A stretch of DNA of 42,386 nt from SVTX01 sp045588675 (GTDB lineage Bacteria; Bacillota; Clostridia; Oscillospirales; CAG-272): NCBI GenBank assembly GCA_045588675.1, contig JAZNER010000069.1, forward strand, positions 1-42,386, given 5' to 3'. A program made the translations under genes and the position numbers. Position 1 is the stretch's first letter. Each line of letters starts with the position of its first letter. Below are positions 33,619 to 41,840 of this stretch, in pieces. The notes under the pieces are model-generated. The model made no database searches and was not told the origin of the DNA. It saw only the letters and a list, made by a program, of their open reading frames with translations.

Positions 33619-34500
33619 TTAATTTTTGTTTTTTAAGCTGTTTTTGGCGTTTTGCAGGGCAGTGAAATATTCAAACGGAACGCGCAGATCACCTTTGCCC
33701 ATCCCAAGCTCGATGTCAGGCTTGTTCTCTCCGTGAAAATCGCTTCCACCGCTCTTTAAGAGGCCTAATTCATCTGCAAGCTGCTCCAAAAGACAGGTTT
33801 CCCCGTCAGAAAAGAGCGAATAGATTGTTTCAATTGCCACAAGACCTTTTGCCGATGCCTTGGGCAAAAATACCCTTAATTCCTGCTCTGTGAGATTTAA
33901 AAGCGGGTGAGCCAAAATCGGAAGAGCACCGATTGAGCTTAAAAACTCAATCGCATCAAAGGCATCAATTCTTTGAGGGGGAATATAAAAGCCGTTTTTT
34001 TCGGACAAAAGCGTCTTAAAGCCTTCTTTTATCGTTGAGATGTAGCCGCCTTTTATTAATTCATTGGCAAAATATACTCTGTTAGGCGTAATGCTGCCCG
34101 CATCTTTTTTGATTTTCGCGTAATCAACAATATATCCCGCGTCGCACAACCGATTTGCGAGCTTAATGTTTGCCTGCTCCTTGTTTTTGTTTATCTGGCT
34201 AACAAACTCATCAAGCTCACGGATACGGCAAGCGTCAACGAAAAGACCGATAATATGAAGCTCCTTGCCAATATATTCGGTAGAAATTTCAATTCCCGCG
34301 ACAGCAATTGTTGAGCTGTTTTCACCCGCCGCCAAAAACTCGGCGAGCCCCGCCGTAGTGTTGTGGTCGCAGAGAGCAACGGCAAGGATATTCATTTTCT
34401 CGGCTAATTTAATAATTTTTCGGGGTGTCAGAGTACCGTCAGAAAAAAGCGAGTGCGTGTGCAGGTCGCAAAAGCCGTTTGATTTTTCAATTGAGAACAT
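33619..34500 (-). CDS. PHP-domain phosphoesterase (YciV/TrpH-like)
   Basis: Protein of 293 residues with a PHP domain of the COG0613 type. Metal-binding motifs are CDLHTHSLFSDGTLTP (about 11-26), ALCDHNTTAG (about 42-51), a Glu in AGIEISTEY, ILAHPLLN near 195 and GGSDFHGENKPD near 256. Characterised members are 5'-3' exoribonuclease/nucleotide 3',5'-bisphosphate phosphatases, so an RNA or nucleotide substrate is likely but inferred. AAAGGAT lies before the ATG at 34500. It is 38 bases downstream of the M6 metalloprotease gene on the same strand with no clear terminator between, so they may share transcripts. It is a different subtype from the PHP protein at 22239. Confidence 0.92.
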   Translation of the reverse strand: MFSIEKSNGFCDLHTHSLFSDGTLTPRKIIKLAEKMNILAVALCDHNTTAGLAEFLAAGENSSTIAVAGIEISTEYIGKELHIIGLFVDACRIRELDEFVSQINKNKEQANIKLANRLCDAGYIVDYAKIKKDAGSITPNRVYFANELIKGGYISTIKEGFKTLLSEKNGFYIPPQRIDAFDAIEFLSSIGALPILAHPLLNLTEQELRVFLPKASAKGLVAIETIYSLFSDGETCLLEQLADELGLLKSGGSDFHGENKPDIELGMGKGDLRVPFEYFTALQNAKNSLKNKN

Positions 34501-34538
34501 AATTTATCCTTTTCTTCCAATAGTTTTAAATCCTGTTT

Positions 34539-37500
34539 TCAGATATCGGACAGGTCTTCTTTTTTCTTGAAGATCAAGGCGCAAGTTGAGATTAGAGTGA
34601 CAAGCACGGTCGCTCCTATGCTGATAGTGCCGCCACAGCCAGATGCGGATGCGTTTGTCGAAGGATTTTCGGAGGAAAGCTTATCTATTGATCTCGTTTG
34701 GGATGTTTTGCCGCATACGGTACAAAGAATTGCTTCCTCGCCGTTTTGGTCATAAGTCGGCTTTTTGGTCACGGTCCATCCGCCAAAAACATGATATTTA
34801 TCATTTGCGGGGATTACCTGCTCGGTCCTTTTATCTTTGCACTCCGTGCAGACGTAATATTCCAGTCCGTCCTTGGTGCAGGTAGGCTCTATTTCGGTCA
34901 CCCAGACGTAAGAGTGCTTTTTCTGGTTTGTTCGTTGGGGCTCAACGAGTGTCTCACCGCATTCCGAGCATCTCTGACCTTCCTTGTATCCCGCCGAAAC
35001 GCAGGTGGCGGGAATGGCGGGAATTATTTCGATTGAGTGCTCCTTTTTAGGCAAGAAGAGGGAGGAGCCGTCGCTTATTCGCGTTGTGCCTGCGTCCGAA
35101 AAATACCCTCCGCAATCAGGGCAGTACCAATGCGCAAGAGAGCCTCTTTCGGTACAGCTTGCTTCTACAGCATCTATATAAGAAATATTGTGAACGTGAG
35201 GAACGACATAATCATTCTCACTGCCGTAGCTTACGATATAGCACTCTCTTTCGGGATCGCACATTGATTTATAGCACAATATTTCCTTCGTCGGGGTCTT
35301 GAAAAAGTAGGTAAAATTCGCAATTATATCGGTTTTCCAGGCTTGGTTGAGATATTGGTCGTAGCGCGTGACGGTAAAATAACCGTGACCGTGATTTTCG
35401 AGGTTGGTTCGGTTGACGTCAAAAAATCCGTCTATGTTGCTTGTATAAAAGCTGTCAAAGCTGCTCCGTTCTCTCATTCTGATCGTTTTGATCTCAAAAA
35501 GCGAACTGTTAAACAGAGAAGCGTATAGTGAGCGATCGAGAGCATTACTGAATAAAGAGTACACGATAAAGAGCGAGCCGTCGTCGTTCACAGACGCGAG
35601 ACTGATCTCCAAGGTCGTGTCCAAGGGATGTACGAGCTCCGTATACTTTATCACCTCGAAGCTCTCCAGATTGACGATGTTGAGCCGGATATAATTATTA
35701 ATACCGTTGCTGTCGTAGGATAGGGCCAGTGCGGTGCCGTTGTACAGATGGAAAAATTCGCGATTTGCAAGATCGAATTTGCCTTCGGGTATTTCAAAAG
35801 GATGAGCTTCACCCGTTTTCGAATCTATATATAGCAGACAACCGTCCCACCCGATTTGACAATATACAACAGCTCCGCCGTCAGTGTAAAAGTTTTTATA
35901 CTGATCGCGCACAAGTATTGACATTCCCGAGCCCCGCAACGAGTCGTTTACCCACTTAAGCTCACCGTTTTTATCGATACAGAACAACAAGTCGTATAAG
36001 CCTGACGAAGCCTCTTCCCTGCAAATGAAAATGTAGCTTCCGTCTCCGCTTTCTATAACGTTGACGATATCACTTCTCTCAAAAGGATTTTTCACGATGC
36101 TTTGCTTCAGCACGTTTCCGTTGTAGTCAAGACGCATAAACTCTATTCGCGCCATCGGAATGTTCTCTCCGTCGATCCGTTCCCAAAGTTCTGTTATGAC
36201 CACGAGGCTATCGTCATAGGGAAAAAAGGACGCAAAGCTATTGTTTCTCGTAAAGTCGCCTGTTCCGACGATTTGGGTGACTTCGCTCGGAAAGAGAATA
36301 CCATTCGTCGAAGCGACGAGTGTTTTTGCCTCAAGCTTATTGCCTGACGAATCACAGACTGCGCCCTCGGGAAATTTTATTTGATATCCCTTTTCATAAG
36401 CCTTGGTTTTAAAGGTGATCTCAAGCTCGTGACTGGGATAATGCGGAAGAATGATACTCGCATCAATTATATTGCCGTCGGGATCGGTAATTTTCACCCC
36501 GTCCCAATTCTCGCCCTCGTATATATTTTCGTTGAATTTGAGCGTAATGATATCCTTGAATTCAAGGTCCTTTTCGCCCGTTGTGACAAGGGGAGCAGAT
36601 TTGTCCTCGACAAAGGAGACGTCAAAGGTGATATACTTGTCGTCATGCTCGGTGAAGTCGTCTATTTTTATGCCTGAAAATACTCCGCCGTTCCAATCGG
36701 ACGAGGGGAGCGCGTCGGGAGAGAGCATTACGCCGGGATTAAATGCGGAATCCTCAAAGGACCAGGGATAGTTCAAAACAAAATTCCTGTCTACATTAGC
36801 GCAGATCTCCTCAATAAAGAGATACGGCGAGGAGTTCTCAATCGAGTGTGCCGTCTTCTTGTCGGGACGGGGATCGTAGTAAAGGTTAGCATTCATAAAG
36901 CCCGTGCCGTCATCGTTGAGTCGGGCGTCGATATGCCAGATCACCGCCGTCTTGTATTGAGCGTATTCTCTGTAAGCAACGAGATAAAACTCGTCAAACA
37001 TACCGTCAAAGCTGTCGGTAACGATAGCGTAATCTCCGTTCAATTTGTCGCCGTAAATATCGAGCCGCAGGTCGTTGACCTCACCCGTGACGACCTGAAC
37101 CTCGTCGATCCAACCGAGCATCATCTTGAGATATGGGTTAATCGTATTACGGTTGTCGGACATAAGGTCGAGCGTGGCTGCCATTCCCGAGTAAACCTCG
37201 CCATAAAGGTCAGGCATGCCGAGAGAGTGCATAAGCTCGTGGCAGATGACGTCTATCATATTGCTTCTTTCGTTTCGTGCGCCCTCGTATATCTGCGCTA
37301 TTCTTGTAAATTGAAGATCGCCAATCGCACCTCCCACACCGTAGTTGGTTCCACTATACCAATGGTTATCTCTATTATCCGAATACTCGCCCGCAAAGTG
37401 AAACGCAACGGCGTCGATCACGTCGTCACCATTCCCGTCAAAGTCGGAAAAATTGACGCCCTGAGCCATATAATGCTCTGCCGCCTCCATAATAAGCTCG

Positions 37501-37922
37501 GGCTTTTTGTTGTCGTAATAGGAGCGCTCGTGCTTGGCGGTGTACCAATCGAATACGCGTCCGCTGATATTTAATTTTCCGTATGATTGATCGCGGTAAA
37601 AGCTTGCAACGCTTACGTCATTGCCCCAGTTGGTTTCGGCTCCGCCGGCAAAATACGTCCTTTCGTAATATTCCTGTGTGGCTACGGGGTTTTCGTTTTT
37701 GCAGTCGGGGAATTCGATCAGAAACACGGCTATTTTAGCATCGCCGTGAGTGGGCATGCTGCGCTGAAGAAAGAGCTCGGGATGCTCCTCGACGGGAATT
37801 CCGACCTCGACCGTCTGCACCGCCTGCTCATCGGTCGTCTTCTCCTCAGCAAATGCCGAGATGGTGGGGAAAAGAGCTAATATCAGCACGAAAATTGCAA
37901 TTGATAAAAGTAAACGTTTCAT
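34539..37922 (-). CDS. Secreted, membrane-anchored M6-family metalloprotease (immune inhibitor A-like)
   Basis: Large surface protein of 1127 residues. It has a signal peptide (MKRLLLSIAIFVLILALFPT onward, cleavage near AFA) and an M6 protease domain with the zinc motif HELMHSLGMPD near residue 229. A beta-rich region of about 500 residues (360-870) follows, then a Cys-rich tail with at least three repeats of C-x(2)-CG type (for example YCPDCGGYF, RCSECGETL, CTVCGKT). The C-terminus has a GCGGTISIG motif, a hydrophobic helix and a positive tail KKKED, a typical sorting or anchoring end. M6 enzymes degrade host or matrix proteins, so a role in protein use or host contact is inferred. The start at 37922 is set by GGAGG six bases upstream; the frame extends 14 codons further without a site. 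Confidence 0.92.
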   Translation of the reverse strand: MKRLLLSIAIFVLILALFPTISAFAEEKTTDEQAVQTVEVGIPVEEHPELFLQRSMPTHGDAKIAVFLIEFPDCKNENPVATQEYYERTYFAGGAETNWGNDVSVASFYRDQSYGKLNISGRVFDWYTAKHERSYYDNKKPELIMEAAEHYMAQGVNFSDFDGNGDDVIDAVAFHFAGEYSDNRDNHWYSGTNYGVGGAIGDLQFTRIAQIYEGARNERSNMIDVICHELMHSLGMPDLYGEVYSGMAATLDLMSDNRNTINPYLKMMLGWIDEVQVVTGEVNDLRLDIYGDKLNGDYAIVTDSFDGMFDEFYLVAYREYAQYKTAVIWHIDARLNDDGTGFMNANLYYDPRPDKKTAHSIENSSPYLFIEEICANVDRNFVLNYPWSFEDSAFNPGVMLSPDALPSSDWNGGVFSGIKIDDFTEHDDKYITFDVSFVEDKSAPLVTTGEKDLEFKDIITLKFNENIYEGENWDGVKITDPDGNIIDASIILPHYPSHELEITFKTKAYEKGYQIKFPEGAVCDSSGNKLEAKTLVASTNGILFPSEVTQIVGTGDFTRNNSFASFFPYDDSLVVITELWERIDGENIPMARIEFMRLDYNGNVLKQSIVKNPFERSDIVNVIESGDGSYIFICREEASSGLYDLLFCIDKNGELKWVNDSLRGSGMSILVRDQYKNFYTDGGAVVYCQIGWDGCLLYIDSKTGEAHPFEIPEGKFDLANREFFHLYNGTALALSYDSNGINNYIRLNIVNLESFEVIKYTELVHPLDTTLEISLASVNDDGSLFIVYSLFSNALDRSLYASLFNSSLFEIKTIRMRERSSFDSFYTSNIDGFFDVNRTNLENHGHGYFTVTRYDQYLNQAWKTDIIANFTYFFKTPTKEILCYKSMCDPERECYIVSYGSENDYVVPHVHNISYIDAVEASCTERGSLAHWYCPDCGGYFSDAGTTRISDGSSLFLPKKEHSIEIIPAIPATCVSAGYKEGQRCSECGETLVEPQRTNQKKHSYVWVTEIEPTCTKDGLEYYVCTECKDKRTEQVIPANDKYHVFGGWTVTKKPTYDQNGEEAILCTVCGKTSQTRSIDKLSSENPSTNASASGCGGTISIGATVLVTLISTCALIFKKKEDLSDI

Positions 37923-37952
37923 AATCGACCTCCGCGAATTGTTTCTGATATA

Positions 37953-37981
37953 ATAATACCACAATAATTCTCACGTGTCAA
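37953..37981 (-). promoter_or_regulatory. Promoter of M6 protease gene
   Basis: On the minus strand TTGACA (37981-37976), 17-base spacer, TATTAT (37958-37953). Confidence 0.8.
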
Positions 37982-37989
37982 GGAGGGCT

Positions 37990-38019
37990 CAAAAAACGGC
38001 AGAGCTTTTGCTCTGCCGT
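37990..38019 (-). terminator. Terminator after guaA operon
   Basis: Stem ACGGCAGAGC / GCTCTGCCGT around a four-base loop, followed on the minus strand by six Ts. Confidence 0.92.
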
Positions 38020-38035
38020 GAAGTTTTTTATTCGG

Positions 38036-39016
38036 TCACTCCCACTCAATCGTGCCAATCGGCTTCGGAGTGAGGTCATAGAGCACGCGGTTGATGCCCT
38101 CAACCTCGTGAGTTATTCTGTCTGTGATTTTATGCAAAAGCGAATAAGGAATTTCCTCAATCGTTGCGCTCATAGCGTCGGTTGTGTTGACTGCTCGGAT
38201 AATTGCGGGCCAGCCCTCATATCTTTTGCCGTCGCGCACTCCTACGCTCTTGAAGTCGGGAACAGCGATAAAGTACTGCCAAACCTTGCCTGCAAGTCCG
38301 GCATTATCAAATTCCTCGCGCAAGATTGCATCTGCCTCGCGAAGTGCGTGAAGTCTGTCGCGTGTGATTGCGCCAAGACATCTTACACCCAAGCCGGGAC
38401 CGGGGAAGGGCTGACGGTAAACCATAGCGTGAGGAAGACCAAGTGCCTCTCCCACAACTCTGACCTCGTCCTTGTAGAGCAGCTTAACAGGCTCAACAAG
38501 CTCCATATCCATATCCTCGGGCAAGCCGCCTACATTGTGGTGAGCCTTAACGCCCTTGCTTTCAATAATGTCGGGATAAATCGTACCCTGTGCCAAGAAT
38601 TTAATGCCTTTAAGCTTTGCCGCTTCTTCGTCAAAGACCTTGATAAACTCACCGCCGATAATTTTTCTCTTCTTTTCAGGCTCGGCTACATCTTTCAAAA
38701 GGTCAAGGAAGCGGTCGGTCGCGTCAATATATATAAGATTGGCATCAAGAGCCTTGCCGAAAACCTCGATTACCTGCTCGCTCTCGCCTTTTCTCATAAG
38801 ACCGTGATTTACGTGAACACAAACAAGCTGTTTGCCGATTGCTTTTATAAGAAGCGCGGCTACAACTGAGGAATCTACTCCGCCCGAAAGCGCGAGAAGA
38901 ACCTTTTTGTCGCCAACCTGTGCTCGAATTGCCGCTACCTGTTCGTCAATAAACGCGTTAGCAAGCTCCAAGCTATCAATACGAGCCATAGACTCGGGAC
39001 GAATATCGTTCTGCAT
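38036..39016 (-). CDS. guaA: GMP synthase ATP-pyrophosphatase subunit, stand-alone (no glutaminase domain)
   Basis: Protein of 326 residues that matches the C-terminal ATP-pyrophosphatase and dimerisation parts of GMP synthase. It activates XMP with ATP for amination to GMP. The P-loop SGGVDSSVVA is at about 44-53. HHNVGGLPEDM, RQPFPGPGLGVRCLG and the C-terminal NRVLYDLTPKPIGTIEWE are all present. The usual bacterial enzyme is about 510 residues with an N-terminal class I glutaminase; here the protein starts with MQNDIRPESMARIDSLE directly after a GGAGG site, so it is naturally short. This is the two-subunit arrangement known from archaea. The glutaminase would have to be encoded elsewhere, or ammonia used directly. 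It follows a CofE-like gene by 17 bases. Confidence 0.93.
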   Translation of the reverse strand: MQNDIRPESMARIDSLELANAFIDEQVAAIRAQVGDKKVLLALSGGVDSSVVAALLIKAIGKQLVCVHVNHGLMRKGESEQVIEVFGKALDANLIYIDATDRFLDLLKDVAEPEKKRKIIGGEFIKVFDEEAAKLKGIKFLAQGTIYPDIIESKGVKAHHNVGGLPEDMDMELVEPVKLLYKDEVRVVGEALGLPHAMVYRQPFPGPGLGVRCLGAITRDRLHALREADAILREEFDNAGLAGKVWQYFIAVPDFKSVGVRDGKRYEGWPAIIRAVNTTDAMSATIEEIPYSLLHKITDRITHEVEGINRVLYDLTPKPIGTIEWE

Positions 39017-39033
39017 ATATCTTTCCTCCGTTA

Positions 39034-40233
39034 TCAGTTGGTATAGTTGTCAAAATATCCTTGAACAAGAACAACGGGAGTGCCCTTATCGCCGGAACCG
39101 CTTGTCAGGTCGCAAAGTGAGCCTATCAGGTCGGTGAGCTGACGGGGGGTTGTGCCCTGTGATGCCATATTGCCTACAAGGTTGTCCTTCTTTGCTTTAA
39201 TGCTCGCGGAAATTGCCGCACGGAGCTCCTCGCCCGACAAGTCCTTAAAGTCGTTGTCAGCCAAATATTTGAGCTTTAATTCGTTTGGCGTACCAATCAA
39301 GCCGTCTGTGAAGGCGGGGGAAACAACGGGGTCGGCAAGCTCCCAGATTTTACCCTGAGGGTCTTTGAACGCTCCGTCACCGTAAACCATAACCTCGACG
39401 TGCTTGCCTGTCGCTTCAAGGACATTTTTCTGAATGTCAAGAACCAATTGCTTGCACTCGCGGGGGAAGAGCTTAATTGTTTCCTCAGTAGATTTATTTG
39501 AGCCGAGAAGACCGTATTTTTCATTGAAGCCGCAGCCGTTAATTGAAGATGTCATAAGATCGTCAAGGCTGCATACGACCTTCGCGCCGCCCGCAAGAAG
39601 AATTCTCTTTGTGCGCGCACGGGTGTGAATGTCGCAGTTGATTATGTGGTCGGCGTAGGGAAGGATTGCCTTTGCCTGATTTGCAAATATAATTTCAACC
39701 TCAGCTCCGCATTCGCGAATAAGGTCGCCGTAATATTCAACATAGTCAACGCCTGTGAACTCGTGCTTTACATAGCCGAAAAGCTCACGGTATTTCTCAA
39801 GAGAAAGAACATCACTGTAAGGGTTAACGCCTGATTCATCAACCATATCCATGCTGATAAGATGGTTTCCAACCTCATCAGATGGGTAGCTGAGCATAAG
39901 AACTACCTTCTTTACAGCCTTTGCAATACCTCTTAAGCAGATAGCAAAGCGATTTCTTGAAAGTATAGGGAAAATAACGCCGACAGTACCGCCGCCAAGC
40001 TTAGCCTTGACATCTGCTGCAATATCGTCAACAGAGCAGTAGTTGCCTTGTGTACGAGCAACAACCGATTCGGTAATAGAAATTACATCACGGTCGCAAA
40101 GCTCAAAGCCCTCTGACTTGGCAGCCTCAAGCACGCTGTCTGTAACCATTTTTGCAAGGTCATCACCCTGACGGAAAATGGGGCAGCGGATACCTCTTGA
40201 AACCGTACCGACTTTTCTGATTTTTTGTTCCAT
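39034..40233 (-). CDS. Coenzyme F420-0:L-glutamate ligase-like protein (CofE family)
   Basis: Protein of 399 residues of the F420_ligase type. It has the N-terminal DRDVISITESVVARTQGNY motif (about 46-64), ILSRNRFAICLRGIA near 90 and the nucleotide-region NCDIHTRARTKRILL near 195. It then has a long clostridial C-terminal half with KDPQGKIWELADPVVSPAF. True CofE adds glutamate to F420-0 using GTP, but F420 is not a usual clostridial cofactor and nothing else for it is in view. The protein therefore probably ligates a different acceptor; this is inference. It is the first gene of an operon with guaA. Its leader resembles the 3' part of the repeated leader RNAs (TATTTGTGCCGCC and GGAGATTTA). 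Confidence 0.75.
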   Translation of the reverse strand: MEQKIRKVGTVSRGIRCPIFRQGDDLAKMVTDSVLEAAKSEGFELCDRDVISITESVVARTQGNYCSVDDIAADVKAKLGGGTVGVIFPILSRNRFAICLRGIAKAVKKVVLMLSYPSDEVGNHLISMDMVDESGVNPYSDVLSLEKYRELFGYVKHEFTGVDYVEYYGDLIRECGAEVEIIFANQAKAILPYADHIINCDIHTRARTKRILLAGGAKVVCSLDDLMTSSINGCGFNEKYGLLGSNKSTEETIKLFPRECKQLVLDIQKNVLEATGKHVEVMVYGDGAFKDPQGKIWELADPVVSPAFTDGLIGTPNELKLKYLADNDFKDLSGEELRAAISASIKAKKDNLVGNMASQGTTPRQLTDLIGSLCDLTSGSGDKGTPVVLVQGYFDNYTN

Positions 40234-40299
40234 ATATTAAATCTCCGTTCTGTCGCACATAGGCGGCACAAATATTTTCCAAAAATTAATTTACATTCT

Positions 40300-40328
40300 A
40301 TTATACCAAAAAAACGCGCGAATTTCAA
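40300..40328 (-). promoter_or_regulatory. Promoter of CofE-like/guaA operon
   Basis: On the minus strand TTGAAA (40328-40323), 17-base spacer, TATAAT (40305-40300). Confidence 0.85.
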
Positions 40329-40602
40329 TATAAAAATTATAAATTGTGCGATTTTTTTGAAAAAACACTCAAAAAATTGAAAAAACAAAAATCCTGCATT
40401 GTTTTGTCGCATAAGAAAATATTTTTTACATTTTGTATTATAGCACTTTCATTTTTTGATGTCAATATTTTTCATATAATTATGATAAACGAAAATGTAT
40501 TTGTATATTGCTTAATCTTTTGTGTAAAAACTCTAAAAAAGCCTATAAACAGATTGGTTTAAGAAAAAAATCCCGTTTTTCAAAAAATATTTTAAAAACC
40601 TA
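40329..40602. other. AT-rich intergenic region between divergent transcripts
   Basis: About 270 bases between the CofE-like operon promoter and the tRNA promoter. Very AT-rich, with A- and T-tracts. I see no gene, repeat or structured RNA in it. Confidence 0.5.
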
Positions 40603-40631
40603 TTGAAATTTTTAAAGAGTTGTGATATAAT
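40603..40631 (+). promoter_or_regulatory. Promoter of tRNA-Trp
   Basis: TTGAAA (40603-40608), 17-base spacer, TATAAT (40626-40631). A small hairpin GCGACG/CGTCGC (40641-40659) lies in the tRNA 5' leader. Confidence 0.88.
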
Positions 40632-40670
40632 ATATTGGTCGCGACGAGCAAAGCGTCGCAAAAAACAAAT

Positions 40671-40746
40671 AGGGGTATAGTTCAGTCGGTAGAACACCAG
40701 TCTCCAAAACTGGGTGTCGTGGGTTCAAGTCCTTCTGCCCCTGCCA
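40671..40746 (+). tRNA. trnW: tRNA-Trp (anticodon CCA), 3' CCA encoded
   Basis: 76-base cloverleaf. Acceptor stem AGGGGTA / TGCCCCT with one G-U pair, and anticodon stem CCAGT / ACTGG around loop CTCCAAA, so the anticodon is CCA. T-loop TTCAAGT, discriminator G and an encoded CCA end at 40744-40746. One mismatch in the T stem (T-T at 50-64) is slightly unusual. A strong terminator begins three bases after the CCA. Confidence 0.96.
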
Positions 40747-40747
40747 A

Positions 40748-40956
40748 AAAATCCAAGTCGAAAGACTTGGATTTTTTTCATTTGTGCCGCAAGGCACAAC
40801 CTCATTTGACCGAAGGTCAACATCATTTAGCCGAAGGCTAACATCATTGCCGCACCAAGCGGCACAAATGAACGATGTTGCACTTCGTGCAAATGATGTG
40901 CTTCGCAATGATGTTACGGCTTCGCCGTAAATGATGTTGCGCTTCGCGTAAACGGA
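40748..40956 (+). repeat. Hairpin-array repeat element, copy 1
   Basis: Element of about 205 bases. After the terminator come mini-hairpins TTGTGCC-GCAA-GGCACAA, TTGACC-GAA-GGTCAA and TTAGCC-GAA-GGCTAA linked by CATCAT-type spacers, then GCCGC-ACCAA-GCGGC. The second half has TTGCAC-TTC-GTGCAA, TGC-TTC-GCA, TTACGGC-TTC-GCCGTAA and TTGCGC-TTC-GCGTAA linked by ATGATG, the reverse complement of CATCAT. A 12-bp inverted repeat CATTTGTGCCGC (40779-40790) / GCGGCACAAATG (40859-40870) encloses the left half. It is not coding and contains no CRISPR-like spacers. Function unknown. Confidence 0.85.
40749..40778 (+). terminator. Terminator after tRNA-Trp; left end of hairpin-array element 1
   Basis: Stem AAATCCAAGTC / GACTTGGATTT, GAAA loop, T-run to 40778. 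The same terminator plus the next 12 bases occurs at 42001-42042, so it belongs to the repeated element. Confidence 0.93.
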
Positions 40957-40990
40957 ATTGTAACCATCCGCTCGGTGCGCTGAAATATAG

Positions 40991-41019
40991 TTGATTTTTA
41001 GTCGAAAGTATGGTATAAT
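40991..41019 (+). promoter_or_regulatory. Promoter of four-helix-bundle/GNAT genes
   Basis: TTGATT (40991-40996), 17-base spacer, TATAAT (41014-41019), starting 35 bases after the hairpin array ends. Confidence 0.85.
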
Positions 41020-41044
41020 TTAGATATGGAAGGGCGGTGATATC

Positions 41045-41407
41045 GTGAGAGAAGATAAGCTTGGTGATCTTTCAATGGAGTTATCCGTTGATATTCTGCA
41101 ATTAACCAAGGAACTACGCGCAAAGCACGAAAACGTGATCTCCAATCAGATTGGCAGAAGTGCAACAAGCATCTGCGCTAACATTGCCGAAAGCAAATAC
41201 GCTCATGGTCGCGCCGACTTTATTGCAAAGCTTGAGATTTCGCTCAAAGAAACAAACGAAACGAGCAAATGGCTTGAGATGCTTTGGAAAAGTGAGTATA
41301 TTGATGAAGCAAGATATAAAGCTCTCGACCGTAAGTGTTCGACGATAAGATTTTTGCTTGTTAAGTCTATTACAACGGCTAAGAATAATTTTGCGAAAGG
41401 AAAATAA
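41045..41407 (+). CDS. Four helix bundle protein (23S rRNA intervening-sequence protein family)
   Basis: Protein of 120 residues, all-helical, matching the S23/IVP family: ITNQIGRSATSICANIAES-like (here VISNQIGRSATSICANIAES, about 32-51), then FIAKLEISLKETNETSKWL and a C-terminal IRFLLVKSITTAK helix. Relatives are encoded in 23S rRNA intervening sequences and as accessory (Avd) proteins of diversity-generating retroelements, where they bind nucleic acid. No reverse transcriptase or rRNA is near. The start is GTG 41045 with GGGCGGTGA upstream; ATG 41075 is an alternative. The GNAT gene begins two bases after its stop, forming an operon. The pair is bracketed by two copies of the hairpin-array element. 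Confidence 0.9.
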   Translation: MREDKLGDLSMELSVDILQLTKELRAKHENVISNQIGRSATSICANIAESKYAHGRADFIAKLEISLKETNETSKWLEMLWKSEYIDEARYKALDRKCSTIRFLLVKSITTAKNNFAKGK

Positions 41408-41409
41408 TA

Positions 41410-41838
41410 ATGCAATATGATATGATTATCCGTTTGGGAACAGATGCCGAAAAACAAGAACTTTTAACCGATTATCCAAACATAAAAAATGTCATTCGAG
41501 ACGGTGGATATTTTATTGTTGCCAAAATCGAAGATACTGTTGTTGGATACCTTTGGGCATTCAAAAGAAAAATTCCCGCACCTGTTGAGCAGGATGAAAT
41601 ATTTATAAATATCATTGAGGTCATATACACAAACCTTCGTTGCCAAGGTGTCGCTTCCAAAATGATAAGTGCAATTATAGAAATTGCAAAAGAAGAAAAA
41701 GCATATCAAGTCCGCGCATATTGTGATATTGGCAATGTTCCATCGCACTGCTTATGGCTGAAAAATAAATTTTCCATTAGTCCAGCCAAAATGCCGGACG
41801 GCTCTATTGCAGGATCTTTTGTAAGTTATGTGCTTTGA
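41410..41838 (+). CDS. GNAT family N-acetyltransferase
   Basis: Acetyl-CoA-dependent acetyltransferase of 142 residues, GNAT fold. The acetyl-CoA-binding motif A is visible as VIYTNLRCQGVASKMISAIIEIAKEE (shown in part: RCQGVASKM, about 78-86), preceded by the central GYLWAFKRK strand near 40. The substrate is not determinable; GNAT enzymes acetylate proteins, antibiotics, polyamines or small amines. AAAGGAAAATAAT precedes the ATG, two bases after the four-helix-bundle gene. Length is slightly below average but the fold appears complete. The pairing with an IVP-type protein is unusual. Confidence 0.85.
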   Translation: MQYDMIIRLGTDAEKQELLTDYPNIKNVIRDGGYFIVAKIEDTVVGYLWAFKRKIPAPVEQDEIFINIIEVIYTNLRCQGVASKMISAIIEIAKEEKAYQVRAYCDIGNVPSHCLWLKNKFSISPAKMPDGSIAGSFVSYVL

Positions 41839-41840
41839 AA

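Noticed and set aside
36846..37574. 242-residue plus-strand open frame
   Set aside because: Shadow of the M6 metalloprotease gene, overlapping its zinc-binding motif region.
38018..38869. 283-residue plus-strand open frame
   Set aside because: Opposite guaA, whose P-loop and C-terminal motifs are intact; no independent start signals.
40612..40908. 98-residue minus-strand frame over tRNA-Trp
   Set aside because: It overlaps the tRNA and the hairpin array; the translated pattern only reflects the repeats. Similar frames at 41923-42308 rejected for the same reason.
40779..40956. CRISPR-like array at the hairpin repeats
   Set aside because: Linkers are only about 6 bases, the intervening segments are self-complementary hairpins rather than unique spacers, the two halves are in opposite orientation, and no cas gene is present.
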